Positions 33,789 to 45,510 of a stretch of 64,000 nt of DNA are shown piece after piece. Under the pieces are notes generated by a model. It was not told where the DNA came from. It ran no database searches and worked only from the letters and a program-made list of their open reading frames with translations. The stretch is taken from assembly GCA_012064385.1 (NCBI GenBank), contig QRDG01000475.1, positions 124,001-188,000 on the forward strand. The letters run 5' to 3'. Source of the DNA: Puccinellia tenuiflora. Its lineage: Eukaryota; Streptophyta; Magnoliopsida; Poales; Poaceae. A program made the translations under genes and the position numbers. Numbering within the stretch: the stretch's first letter is position 1; the number at the start of each line of letters is the position of its first letter.

Positions 33789-36700
33789 TGTAGCGACCTT
33801 GCCTTTTTAAAAATGGCCAAGATCCCTGTGTTATTGCGCTAGTCCCTGGATCGAATAGCTAGCACCACAGTTCAAGATGTAATATCATGCAATTGCGTCA
33901 AGTATCTATTACATCGATGATCCAGAAAAATAAAACATTACAAATTGCATAGCCAAAGGCTAGCATGTTACATAGTTCAGCAGCGGAAAACTTAAAATAG
34001 CATGGAGCCTCATCATCTTCATGTGCCACAGGCAAACATGTTGGTTGCAGACTCAAAACCTATAGCGTTCCTTACTCATCGTCAGACGAACCTGCAACGA
34101 TAAAAGCGTTGCAGCCAAATTTGGTCAGAACCATTGGAATGGATCTGGCAAGTGATACTTGTGGACTCATAAGGGCAGACTCCTAATATCTATATGCATA
34201 TTTGGCTGGTGGAGTTGAAGGCTATTTTGCAGAAAGCCAACTTTTTCCTAACTCTTTGTAAAACTTCTTTTCAACTATACGAGACTTTCATGGCATGAAA
34301 ACCACCGTCTCAACTACTCTTGTTGACCCATCAAGTTTTAATTTAGAGAAATTGGAATGTTGAGATCTTCAGTTGACATCCTTGTTCAGCTGCTCAGAAA
34401 TGTCCGTAACCGGGGACACGGCTATGATCATAGTTTGACACTCTCGAGAGGTTGTGCACGTTCACCACTTGACTCAATCAACCCATTCTGTCCTTGACCC
34501 TCATGTAGTGAAAAGGAAAGGAGAAGATTGAGACGAGACCTTTGGGAAATGTTCCCCGGTTCCTCTGGGCAGACCCATACAAGAGAACATCCGCTGAGAA
34601 CTGCCGGAATCGGGGCCTATAACTTACTTAGTCAAGGCAGAGCCATAATACCAAGTGGCTGCACTGGAAGCAAACTAAACTTGGAGCGACTTAAATCTCT
34701 TTGTTCCTGGGTGGCCGTTCACAAGTGCACATACTCAGGTATAACCATGGAAATGGCCCTGAGCAGCCACTCAACTTTGTACCACCAATAGAGCAAAATC
34801 AATTGCCACCCAGGTAGTTGTTTAACTTAGTAGAAATTAGCTTTTCATAACAAAACACATAGCATAGCATTTCAATACTTCTACTAAGTTATCATATAGG
34901 TACTAGACACTTAGGAATATTTGGAGTAATACTAAACAGGTCTAGCATAGCAATACTAATAACACCTATCATGCTTTACTAAAATAAAACACTAAAATGC
35001 ATATAGGAGAAATAATAGGTAATTTATGCAGGAGCATCACTTGCCTTTGAAAAACTTGTCGTTGCTCACACTCTCTTTTCAACGTAACTTGGAGCACTCC
35101 GTTCAAACTAAATAATATAAGCAAACAATAATAAACAACAATACAACAATCACAAATAAGGCAATACAAACATATATGAATGCATGAAATGCAATCCAGC
35201 ACACAACAATATTAACAATAATACATCTAGTTAGTTTTCTGTTATGTAGCATATGCATGATGCCACAAAAAAAAATTTAATAGTTTACTTAATAGGAATA
35301 ATTCCAAAACACTCAAATAAAGGTAAAAACACAAATTCTAAAGTTACTGCATAAAAACATTTTATAAATTTTGGTAAACATTGCTAATGGACAGAGGACA
35401 TCTAAACAAGATTTTAGCAATTTGATTCACTCAAAAAGGATTTGTAAAACTCATTTTATAGCCTAAACAAGTTAATAACCATTCTGCAAATAACAAGTTA
35501 GTGCACGACTAAAATACACCATTTTCTTATACTACTGTATTCTACACGTTTATACGAAACCATAGACTACAAAAACATCGAAAACGGAGTTACGGTTGAT
35601 TTGATATGGAATTTCTAAGGTTGACCAAAATCTGTCCAAAGATAAAACCGAAAATAAAAAGGTTTTGACACTTGGGAAGATTTGTATGGCCAAAATTATT
35701 ATGTTTGGGCATAATAGGGTGGTCTGATCTAATATATTGGGAATAAGATATAGGTAAGATTAGAACATGCATGGGAGGCTCACCGAAAGAAACGAAAATT
35801 GTCGGTGTCGAGGAGAACGGTGTCAACGTGATGCGGGGTAAACGAAGTGGTCGATGTTGCGTTCGTCTTCTCGGTGTCTCTCGAGGCGCGGAGTCGTGTC
35901 CAGGAGGTTCGCGTGAATACGGGAAGGAGACACGACAAGGTCTCGGGCTCAAGAGGTTATTAGCCTCGGCGGAAGAAGAGAAGAACTGCGGCGATATCGG
36001 TCACCGGTGAGATCGGTTGACCTCGTTCTCCATGGTTGTGCTGCGGGAAAAATTTGGAAAAATTAGGGAGAGTGCAGGAGGACACATAGATCACGCAGGA
36101 CATCATCGTGAAGCATGGCGAGGTCTCACCTCGTCAGAATCTTGGCTGCGGCGGCGATGTTGCTCGGGCTTCGGTTGAGGCGTGACCAACGTCAATGGAA
36201 TGATGCATCACCATGTCCTGGAGGTTTGCCTCGATGATCGGAGTCTTCTTGTGCGAGGAAGTGGCGAGAGGCTCACCGTGGACGACAAGATCTGGTGATG
36301 AACTCGGTTTGGGGCTGAAGTTGGCGTTGGTTGGCACGGGTTGTACAGAGGTCCTCTCAAGAAAGTTTGTTCAGGTAAGTGGTGGAGGAAGCCAAGGGGT
36401 GTAATGTGACGCGATCAGATTGTCTTTATAAGGACTGAGGAGGGAGATCAGGAGATGGGTGCCAACGAATGGCATTCAGTTCACCACGTCGGTCTGGAAT
36501 ATTAAGACTTGGAAGTGGGAAACTACTTCCCTCAATGGAACCCCTGTGAAATTCTAAGCATTTTTCGTGATGGTGGCAAGTCCAAATAATGGCTATAATG
36601 GCCACTAGAGAGAGAGGAAGAGGTGGAAGTAGCCATGGTGGTAACGTACAGGTTCTGTACGTGCGAGAGGTGGAAGACGAACACGAGCGGTGGCTCGGTT

Positions 36701-37370
36701 CGGCTCGGTCGGCCTAGCTATTGGGCTTCGGACTAGTTAGTTTTTTTTTTCCTTTTCTATTATCTTTTTTTTCTATTTTTATTTATTTGAACTCATTTTT
36801 GAAATCAATTTTGATTTCAAAGATTTCGGAAAAATATGAATACATACTTTTTTGAAAAGCTTGTTATAAATTAAACTTTTTGTACTTTTATAACTTAAAA
36901 CAAAATAATGAAATTCAAAATATTCATATTGACATATTTGGCACCGTTATGCCAAATTTCAATATGGTTTTAGAAATTTATTTTAATACCATTTTATTTT
37001 AAATAAAAACTTGAATATCAAAAGTAATCTTTTTAATATATATTTTGCAATATCATTTTAAATTTCAATATAATAATTTGGTAAACCTTTTTACAAAACA
37101 ATATAGTAATAAGTCCAAAAAATACTTTTAGGGTTTATATTTTCCCAAAGTACTATTTTAACTTCATAACTTTAAAATAGAAATAGATAATTTGTTTGAA
37201 ACATTTGAAAACTCAAAATACTTTTTAAGAGGTCATCAAACCTTATATCTTTTGGAGTTTTCTTTTATTTTGAGATTTTCTATCAAACAATTCTCAAAAA
37301 AAAATCTTTCTTTGTCAAAAAGTTTTAGTTTCTTGTGATTTTTAACATTCCAAAGTTTTGGGATGTTACA
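33789..37370 (-). mobile_element. Solo LTR of the chromovirus family, minus strand
   Basis: Begins TGTAGCGACC and ends GGGATGTTACA; read backwards it starts TGTAACATCCCAAA like the chromovirus LTRs at 4992 and 13520. Middle sections (for example the stretch around 34080-34200 and 35390-35480) match those LTRs in reverse complement. 3582 bp, longer than those two, so it is a different subfamily. The TSD GCAGA is perfect. A solo LTR arises by recombination between the two LTRs of one insertion. Confidence 0.92.
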
Positions 37371-37439
37371 GCAGAGCCCATGTGCGCTCTGCCGCGGAGG
37401 CAGAGTTGGCTTCGTGGAGAAGGAAACCGGCGAGGCAAA

Positions 37440-37735
37440 AGTCCTCGCCGAGCCTTTCGGCTTGGTGAGGTCCCTCGCCAAGGAAAAAACCCTCGCGAGG
37501 CTTGGAGAGGTCCCTCGCCGAGGAAAAACCCTCGCGAGGCTTGGAGAGGTCCCTCGCCGAGGAAAAACCCTCGCGAGGCTTTCCAGGCTTGGAGAGCCTG
37601 GTCCTTGGCGGGGCTCGCCAGGCTTGGAGAGCCTGGTCCTTGGCGAGGCTCGCCAAGCTTGGAGAGCCTGATCCTTGGCGAGGCTCGCCAGGCTTGGAGA
37701 GCCTGATCCTTGGCGAGGCCTTCTGGAGAGTGTAG
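37440..37735. repeat. GC-rich tandem repeats inside the LTR
   Basis: Two blocks: about three copies of a roughly 40-bp unit containing GGTCCCTCGCCGAGG, then about four copies of a roughly 36-bp unit containing GCTTGGAGAGCCTG. The same blocks occur in the other LTR at about 46985-47275, so they belong to the family. Predicted ORFs here are translations of the repeats. Confidence 0.9.
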
Positions 37736-37923
37736 AGGGTGGTGGCAGGCCGGCTAGTGGTACCCTGGTATCCACTACGCCGACAGTAGCCCCCGGGCCC
37801 GCGATGGGCATGCTGGAGTCCACTGGACGTAGGCGAAGCGTTGCGGGCCCAAAAACAGCCTGCCTGGCCCGAGACACGCGGGGCGCAACGGCCGCGCCGG
37901 TACTTGTTGACGAGGTTGGTCGA

Positions 37924-40900
37924 TGTAACAGCCTAGATTTGGTACCCAAAAATATGGGCCAAATTTTCACTTTTTGCTTGGCATTGCATCATGGCATACA
38001 TATTTAAATTGCTAAATTAAATATTGCAAACATGGAAAACATTAAAAGGAAGCAAACCCTTCCCAACACTTCCAAACCAAATGCATTTGCTCAACTTAGC
38101 AAACCAAATTATTCTGGAATTTCCAAATTGTCCAGGAAGTTCCAAGAATATATTTGTTTAAATCTTTGTCAAAGACAATTGCTTGTTAAGCAAAGTAATA
38201 AATATTTGGAATTCAAAATTGGTTTAAACAAATGGTGAATTTTGACTCCAAGCTCAACTTCCCTAAAATTCAAAATAAAATCTTGGGGAGCTTCATAACT
38301 ATATTGGGTGCCTCCATGAATAATTTCATTATTTTTGGAAATGCTTAAATGCTCCAAATAAATACAATTTAGAAATTGCCATAAATGTTTATAACTAAAA
38401 CCTATGAATGAATGTGGTGCAAAACTTTTTAGTTTGCAACCCCAATTTTTGTGAAGCTTCTAGATGGTAAGGGGAGCCTACATGAATTTTTGTGGAATTT
38501 TAGAAAATGCTTAAGTGCCTCAATCAAATTCACTAAACTGCTACTGGACCTTTTTGCAAATAAAGAAAATTGAGTTGGGGGGGGGGGTTCGAAAAATCCC
38601 ATCGTCCCTGTCGCCACAGGGCCAACACTGGCGCCATGGCCAGTGCTGCCGTCGCCGTGTCGACCACCTGCCCCTCGCTCCCTGGCCCCCCTTCGTGGTT
38701 AAGTGAAGCCCCCGACGACCTCTGCCTCCCCCTCTCCTTCCCTCACTCTCCCCCTCCCCTGGAACCCTAACCCTAACCGGCCCGAGCTCCACTGCCCGTC
38801 CGCCAGCCGCCGCACCTCCCCGTCGAGTCCGGCCGCCCCGAGGCCAGCCGACCCCGCCATGAGCTCCGCCTCAAGCTCCTCTCCCTCCACGCCGGCGGAA
38901 TCGAGCCGGGAGGCTCCCTCCCGCGAGCACGCCGTCGCCCCCTTCCGCGCCGGCCGAGCTCTGTCGAGCACCTCCGCGTCGCCGTCGTCCCGCCTCCGAC
39001 CTCGCCGTCCTCACCATCACCTCCAGGGTGAGCCCACGGTGCTCCCCATGCTCTCCACCCTCTCCCTAACCCTCTGTGCTATGCTCTCACCGAGCACCGC
39101 CGCCCGCCGCCGCTCCGATGGTCGCCGCCGGCTCTCCGGTGACCATTTGGTCCAACCCGCCGCTGCCCCTTGCTCCTCTCTGCTTCCTCTAGCTGTTACA
39201 GCAGGTGCCTGCACCCAATTCCGCGCCGAGATGACGAATCGATGATCAACCTGCCGCTGCCCTCCCTGATGACATCAGCGTGACATCACCTGTTCATGTT
39301 TTGGAAATTCAGAAAATTAACAGAGAGTTAAATATTGCATTTTCTAATAAATGGTAAATCAGAAAAATGTGTACCTTATATCAAATTGTTCACTTTTTCA
39401 TAACCTTTCCAAATATGTATCTCTCACATGCTAATGAATTTCAAAAAGATGAATTTAAATTGTGAAATGCAAATCATGTGAGAGTTACTCAAATTTTTGG
39501 AAAATTCATATCTAGAGTTTTATATTTCAGAAAAATGCAAATAATATGTCAAAATGCTCAGCAATAAAATGTCTATCTGTTAGTACCATTGGTTAAATTA
39601 ATTGGTCGAAATAAATTGCCTTTATTTGCTGAATACTAAAATGGCAGAAATAATGTTGATCTTGTTAATTCCATAACTTTATGAATAATTGTCCAAAAAT
39701 TATGGTTAAGCTCTCAAAATGTTCAGGAAAACAACATCTAAATGCTAGTTCCATTTTCCATGCAATAATGAACATTTAAATTGCTGTTTAACTAAATTTA
39801 TTAAAATGGCAGATTTAAATCCCATTTTGAATAAATCATAACTTGGTGAATATTACTTCAAAAATTGCAAATGATATACCAAAATGACCAGCAAAGCAAA
39901 TGCTATCTACCTATGTTAATATCACAGCATGCAAACAAATTTTCCTTTGATGTTAATTTCGAAATGGTTAAAATGATTTAAATCGCATAACCGTTTAAAT
40001 CACCATTTATTCGTCGTTGATCGGAAAATTGCAAACAAGGTACCAAAACGATCAGTGGAACAAGGTCTATCTAATAATGTCATTTTCATGCATTTATGAC
40101 CCATATTTCAGTACTGGACGTTTTGATAAATGACGCAAATCACTAAGTTAAAGATGGAGTTTTAACCCGTTAATCGTGATATTTAATTTAGGGGTTCCAT
40201 TTAACTTGTGGGACATGCCCAATACCTTTCCAATGCATAATATGACCATATCATCATGATTGTGCATTGCACCGTGTATTCGTGTTATTTATTTCTTTCT
40301 TGTCTTGTTTGTGTTTCGGTAGATTCTGGAGTCGAGGTTCCACCACAATACCTTGACAACCAGCGCGACCAGTACTACCAGCAAGGCAAGAGCTAACCTA
40401 ACCTTCTTGGCATATCTCATATTACCCAAGTATTTTATCCACCATATTATTGCATTCGATTCTGGTGACAAGTTTTGGTCAGTATATATAATATCCTATC
40501 ATTGCATGCTCCCTGAACCATTACCTGTTTCCACACCTATGAACCATAGGTTGAAGTGTTGGCCAGAGATCAATCATACCTGTTGTATGTTATGCTTAGA
40601 TATGCTTAGCCATGCTTAGTCGAATGCTTAAGTTGTCTGTTGATTATTTCCATAATTGTGAAGTGAATGGAATGTTCAGACAGTGGTGGAGACTTGTGTT
40701 GATAATTAATTGCTAAGAAGGCTGGGATGAGTTGCCATCGGGGATGGTGTTTTGTCTCGTTCTGGCCCCTAGGTGTGAGTTCTTATCTCTTGAACCAAGA
40801 TCGAGCGTGCTTCCAAAGGTGGGAGTATGGGCTCCTTACTAACCGAATAATTAGTGCGGGCGTATCCAAGGGTCCTCTAGTTTGCGCTTTCCATTTGCGA

Positions 40901-42051
40901 GTGTGTGGCCGAAGACGATGATGAAGATGAAGATGATGGAGGTGATAGGAGTGGCGATGGGGCGGGGTGTTGAAATAGGCGCTGAACTTGTCCTGTCGTC
41001 ATGATGACCCTTGGATAGTCTCATGCTTTGTAAAGGTTTAACCGCGCCTGCCCTGCCGGCTTTCCCCGGAAGAGAGCTAAATGTTCAGGCAAGGGGTCGG
41101 ACGGTACCAATGGTAAAAACAGTACACCCCTGCAGGGTTTAATCTTTTCGAAAAGCCGTGTCCGCGGTTATGGACAACTTGGGAATAGATTATGAGATCA
41201 TAGATAACCTGAACCTTTAATCAAATGGCAGCTAGAGGTTGCATAATCAACGTGTGTTAAAAGGTTCATTTCCTCGAGGGAGATTCGAGGGAGTGCCTTG
41301 GTGGAGATAAGTAGTGTTTCTGAATACAGTAGGTTCCCCGTGAACCGAAGAGAAAATTGTTACCCTCTTATCCCCTTATGAAAACCTTCTGATTAGACGA
41401 TGCCATGAGTCCTAGTCTTCGGAAGGAAACAAAACTAGCTTTATGCAAAACAACCACTTATATAGCTTTGCAGCCTCCGTCAGCATCGGGCCTATATCGC
41501 CCTACTAATTCTTGCGAGTACGTCGTACTCAGCCTTGCTTTGTTGCTTATTATTTGTTTCAGAGGAGGACGCCACCGAACTGGAAGGTGGGTTCTACGTT
41601 GACTTCGACGAGTAGTCTGGGGTTCCCAGGTGGCAGCTTGGGACGTCATGGAACAGGCTGGCACGGGATAATTATCTGTAGGCCTCTTAGGCTATAATTT
41701 GGATCTTGTTGTTTAGACAACTTTAATTTGCTTCCGCTTGTTGTAATGATGGGTCAGTGACCTCTGATGTGTCATTTGCTATCTTTCTCAATTATATGAG
41801 TTGAACTATGATATCTTTGTGTCGTAGAGTCTGTGATGTGCCACTTGTTCCGCAGTCTTGGTCTCTTTGTTATACGTGAAAGCGATGTCTGAGCTTATGG
41901 CATGATCGAGGTGTTGTGTGCCGATGATGTATTCCGAGCACGCCTGCCAATGTGTTTTGGCCTGGGATTGGTAACCCCAGTAACCCTTGATTGTGTAGCA
42001 TGACCGGTTGCACAACGTTTCACTGTATAGCTCTGGGGTCAGGGCGCTACA
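37924..42051 (+). mobile_element. 4.1-kb solo LTR
   Basis: Starts TGTAACAGCCTAG, ends GGGGTCAGGGCGCTACA, with perfect TSD GTCGA at 37919-37923 and 42052-42056. 4128 bp without any coding domain. It has AT-rich flanks and a GC-rich block at 38600-39250 containing CCCTAACCCTAACC (about 38764), a telo-box-like motif. The style (TGTAAC start, CTACA end, GC-rich middle) is like the chromovirus LTRs, so a related Tekay-type family is likely. Predicted ORFs at 38515-39245 are chance frames in the GC-rich block. Confidence 0.92.
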
Positions 42052-42056
42052 GTCGA

Positions 42057-42570
42057 TGAAGAGACGAAGGCTCCACAGGCTTGGGGAGCACCCTGGAGTC
42101 GTTGTGGTGCCTGTGACGTCCACGGCTGGCAAGCCATGGTGCGAAGCTACCCCTCCTCCTGCGGATGAACACCGCGAGGAGAGGGAGGTTGAAGAGGCGG
42201 CGATCGAGGCCGCAAAGACGCCAGAGAGGCCTGCCGAGGCCGCGGCGGGAGCGGCCGCAGCGGGAGGGGCTGACGAGCCCGAGGCCGCGACGGGAGCGGC
42301 CGCAGCAGGTGGGGCGCCAAAAGCCAGGGGGCTCCCGCATGGGCCCCCAGGCTCCACCTGAGACCGCCCAAGGTGCCTCGACAAGCATCGAGGCCTCTGC
42401 GCCCCGTGACGGTGCGGTGGCCTTGATGGACGAAGAAGCTGCTGTGGACAGCGAAGGCACCTCAGGGGCCCGGCTGCTTGAGCTTTCCTGTAGCTAGATG
42501 CGTATAAGGCACAAATTAACTTAGTTTTTCTTGTAATGTCTTGTTGTAAGGACTTGAATTCACTTGCGCG
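42057..42570 (-). other. Internal region of the Tat-type element, low complexity
   Basis: GC-rich sequence with Ala/Gly/Glu-rich chance translations (GAAAAGG repeated). It contains a short direct repeat around GCGGCCGCAGC. No domain is recognised on either strand. It belongs to the internal region near the 3' LTR of the minus-strand element. Confidence 0.45.
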
Positions 42571-43067
42571 TGCCCCTCGGGAGACTTTTTATTTCCTGTC
42601 TCATGTCTTTTTCGCTCTGCGTCGTAGGACCCTTCTCTTAGTGCTACACCACCGCCGCTTCGGTATGTGAGAGTCAGGGCTCCACAAGGCCGGGGGGTGC
42701 GTGAGGCCTCGAGAGGTAAGGGCTCCCGAGGCGCGATGCTCGGGGCTCCCCTTTGACGCACAAGCAGCCCATGAGGCGTAAGAGAGAAAAAGAAGCTCGA
42801 GGGACGAAAACCAGCGAATGCCCCTCGGGAGGCTTTTATCTCCCCTTTCATGTCTTTTTCGCTCTACGTCTTAGGACCCTTCTCTTAGCGCTACACCACC
42901 GCCGCTTCGGTATGTGAGAGTCAGGGCTCCACAAGGCCGGGGGGTGCGTGAGGCCTCGAGAGGTAAGGGCTCCCGAGGCGCGATGCTCGGGGCTCCCCTT
43001 TGACGCGCAAGCAGCCCATGAGGCATAGGAGAGAGAAAAGATGCTCGAGGGGCAAAAAACCAGCGAA
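42571..43067. repeat. 248-bp tandem duplication
   Basis: Units 42571-42818 and 42819-about 43067, each starting TGCCCCTCGGGAG and containing TAGGACCCTTCTCTTAG and GGTATGTGAGAGTCAGGG. Only scattered differences, so a fairly recent duplication. Confidence 0.92.
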
Positions 43068-43102
43068 AGGAATTTTAACCAAGTGTTTGGACTTAGCTTG
43101 GC

Positions 43103-43230
43103 GAGGCGCTTTTGCCTTGGAGAGGGTGCTGGTTCCCTGACGAGGTGTTTTTGCCTTGGAGAGGGAGTTGGTTCCCTGATGAGGCGTTTTTGCCTTGGAG
43201 AGGGTGTTGGTTCCCTGATGAGGCGTTTTT
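43103..43230. repeat. 39-bp tandem repeat, about 3.3 copies
   Basis: Unit reads GAGGCGTTTTTGCCTTGGAG plus GGTGTTGGTTCCCTGAT. The last copy decays into CCTCTCGAGG. Confidence 0.9.
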
Positions 43231-43959
43231 CCTCTCGAGGTTGCCTGAGGCTTGTTTCCTGCGCTTGGACAGATAGGCATACCCACAAGCAATACATAGC
43301 TAGATAACTCATGCGCGCTCATAGGTTCCTTCATGTGTGTCTCGCGAGGAGAACAGGCTCCAAGGTCCTTGGTGAGTTGACGTGCACGGGAGCTGACCCA
43401 TGAGTTCAGAGCTCTTTGGAAGTTGACATGCATGAGAGCTGACCCGTGAGTTCAGAGCTCGGATCCCTTGGGTTTGAGGTGCTGCTGGGATGCTCCCGAG
43501 GCACAGGCACCATGCTAGCCCCCGCTCGCGAGATACACAGGAGGGATCATACGAGCGAGAATGAAAAGCAATAACATAACAGCTTACCGAAGCAATAACA
43601 TATGCTGGCGCAGAGCGCAAAGGTTCAAAGTGACCTGAAACATAGGTTCATTACTCTGGCGTGGCCAGAAGTGCAAAATCCGCCATGTCTGGGCATGGGG
43701 TTCCGCATGGAGTGGCTGAGACTCTCGCGGCCCGAGGCGACGCATGTAGAGAGAGAGCTCAGAGGGGGCCCCTATGCGGGGGTGGCTTAGAGCCTGCGTT
43801 TCACCATGACCGGCATGGGGATCCACCTCGCCAAGGCATGGTGCTTGAAGAAGTCACCTTGCCGAGGCTTGGTGGCTTGGGAGTCTTCTCGAACGGCCCG
43901 TGGCAACGTATAGTAGAGAGGGGAGCCCGAATATTTTCCTCGTGTAGGATGTGACCTTG
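43231..43959 (-). other. Internal region of the Tat-type element, no gene seen
   Basis: GC-balanced sequence with short repeated phrases (GAGAGCTGACCC(A/G)TGAGTTCAGAGCTC at about 43388 and 43434). Small ORFs on both strands have no domain. Confidence 0.45.
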
Positions 43960-44240
43960 GCCACGACGTTTTTACCGTGGCTGCACGGGGTGGCTGTCAC
44001 GGAGAGCAAGCCTTGACGTTTTTACCGTGGCTGCACGGGGTGGCTGTCACGGAGAGGAAGCCTTGACGTTTTTACCGTGGCTGCACGGGGTGGCTGTCAT
44101 GGAGAGGAAGCCTTGACGTTTTTACCGTGGCTGCACGGGGTGGCTGTCACGGAGAGGAAGCCTTGACGTTTTTACCCCTGGCTGCACGGGGTGGCTGTCA
44201 CGGAGAGGAAGCCTTGACGTTTTTACTGTGGCTGCACGGG
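43960..44240. repeat. 50-bp tandem array, about 5.5 copies
   Basis: GACGTTTTTACCGTGGCTGC recurs at 43965, 44015, 44065, 44115, 44165 and 44216. Units are nearly identical. The motif continues into the next array. Confidence 0.95.
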
Positions 44241-44850
44241 GTGGCTGTCACCAACGAGGACCGGGGCCTCGCGAGGGGATCAGCCTCGCGAAGGGCGAAG
44301 CCTCGGGAGAAGGCCGGAGCCTAGACGTTTTTACCGTGGCTGCACGGGTGTGTCTCCAACGAGGACCGGGGCCTCGCGAGGGGATCAGCTTCGCGAAGCG
44401 GCGGAGCCTCGGGAGAAGGCCGGAGCCTAGACGTTTTTACCGTGACTGCACGGGGTGGCTCCAGCGAGGACCGGGGCCTCGCGAGGGGATCAGCCCCGTG
44501 AAGCGGCGGAGCCTCGGGAGAAGGCCGGAGCCTAGACGTTTTTACCGTGACTGCACGGGTGTCTCCAGCGAGGACCGGGGCCTCGCGAGGGGATCAGCCT
44601 TGCGAAGCGGCGGAGCCTCGGGAGAAGGCCGGAGCCTAGACGTTTTTACCGTGACTGCACGGGTGTCTCCAGCGAGGACCGGGGCCTCGCGAGGGGATCA
44701 GCCTTGCAAAGCGGCAGAGCCTCGGGAGAAGGCCGGAGCCTAGACGTTTTTACCGTGACTGCACGGGTGTCTCCAGCGAGGACCGGGGCCTCGCGAGGGG
44801 ATCAGCCCCGCGAAGCGGCGGAGCCTCGGGAGAAGGCCGGAGCCTAGACG
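44241..44850. repeat. 104-bp tandem array, about 5.5 copies
   Basis: The GACGTTTTTACCGTG core now recurs at 44334, 44430, 44535, 44639 and 44743, with a last truncated one at 44848, because a GGACCGGGGCCTCGCGAGGG segment has been added between cores. Spacing 96, 105, 104, 104 and 105 bp. The 50-bp and 104-bp arrays share the core, so one grew out of the other. Confidence 0.95.
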
Positions 44851-44873
44851 TAGGCGGCGCGAGCCCCCGAGCC

Positions 44874-45366
44874 TCATGAGGTGGTCAGCCTCGCGAGAGC
44901 CCGGGCCCCGGCGAGGGGTGGCGCGATGCTCCCGAGAGGTGGCTCAGCCCCCGAGGGGAGCTCATCGATCCAGTGCTTGCCGCTGGCCTTGAGGCGGTTG
45001 AAGCTTCTTGACTTGAGGCCCTTGAGCACTTCGACGTTGGCTCGCTCAGCCTGCCCATGCTTCGTGGGTGAGCCACCGAGGCGTAGCAGATTTGGGCGCC
45101 GAGGCTGCCGCAGTAGGACTTGAAGGCGCCGCGCTGATTTCGCCGGGATGGTATGCACAGGTTCCACCTCAGGCCACTTGGTGAACTTGTCGATGGCGAC
45201 GTAGAGGTAGCGGTAGCCCCCGAGCGCTCGCGGGAAAGGTCCCAGAAGGTCCAGCCCCCAGACCGCGAACGGCCAGGAGAGCGGGATAGTTTGGAGTCCT
45301 TGCGCGGGCTGGTGAATTTGCTTGGCGTGGAGTTGGAGTCCTTGACCGAGGCCCTGGCGAGCCTCG
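44874..45366 (-). pseudogene. Integrase fragment of the Tat-type element
   Basis: Minus strand. IPLSWPFAVWGLDLLGPFPR (about 45290) holds the first catalytic Asp, followed by YVAIDKFTKWPEVEPVH. Then a short scrambled section replaces the region with the second Asp, and HGQAERANVEVLKGLK (about 45055) keeps the catalytic Glu. Wording fits Tat integrases. It is a remnant with internal deletion, joined to the gag piece by 19-bp repeats. Confidence 0.85.
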
Positions 45367-45510
45367 CGAAGCCTGGAGAGCCTCACGAAGCTTGGTGAGT
45401 CTCTCGAAGCCTGGAGAGCCTCGCGAAGCCTGGAGAGTCTCGCGAAGCCTGGTGAGTCTCTCGAAGCCTGGAGAGCCTCGTGAAGCCTGGAGAGCCTCGT
45501 GAAGCCTGGT
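45367..45510. repeat. 19-bp tandem repeat between gag and integrase remnants
   Basis: About 7.5 copies of CGAAGCCTGGAGAGCCTCG with small changes. Because 19 is not a multiple of 3 the translation cycles through frames, giving RGSPGFERLTRLRET-like repeats on the minus strand. The unit resembles the GCTTGGAGAGCCTG repeat in the LTR. Confidence 0.93.

Larger units (their letters stand above)
33053..37785 (-). repeat. 3' LTR of the Tat-type element, split by a solo LTR
   Basis: Pieces 33053-33788 (736 bp) and 37376-37785 (410 bp) add to 1146 bp, exactly the length of the intact LTR at 46184-47329. The joint is clean: GCAGA is duplicated at 33784-33788 and 37371-37375. A minus-strand TATA box lies at about 33411-33421. 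The purine-rich minus-strand CCCGGGGGCTAC just inside 37785 can serve as polypurine tract. Confidence 0.93.

Noticed and set aside
37236..37970. 244-codon minus-strand frame
   Set aside because: Crosses two element borders (37370 and 37785-37924) and is mainly translation of the GC-rich tandem repeat.
38764..38778. Interstitial telomere repeat
   Set aside because: Only two CCCTAA units, better seen as a telo-box-like motif or chance.
38515..39245. 180-codon frame and neighbours around 38703
   Set aside because: Chance frames in the GC-rich block of a 4.1-kb solo LTR.
42008..42497. Ala/Gly/Glu-rich frames on both strands
   Set aside because: Start crosses the solo LTR border at 42051, and composition reflects GC-rich low complexity.
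43960..44850. CRISPR-like regular spacing
   Set aside because: Whole units are repeated with no unique spacers and the setting is a plant retrotransposon; plain tandem repeats.
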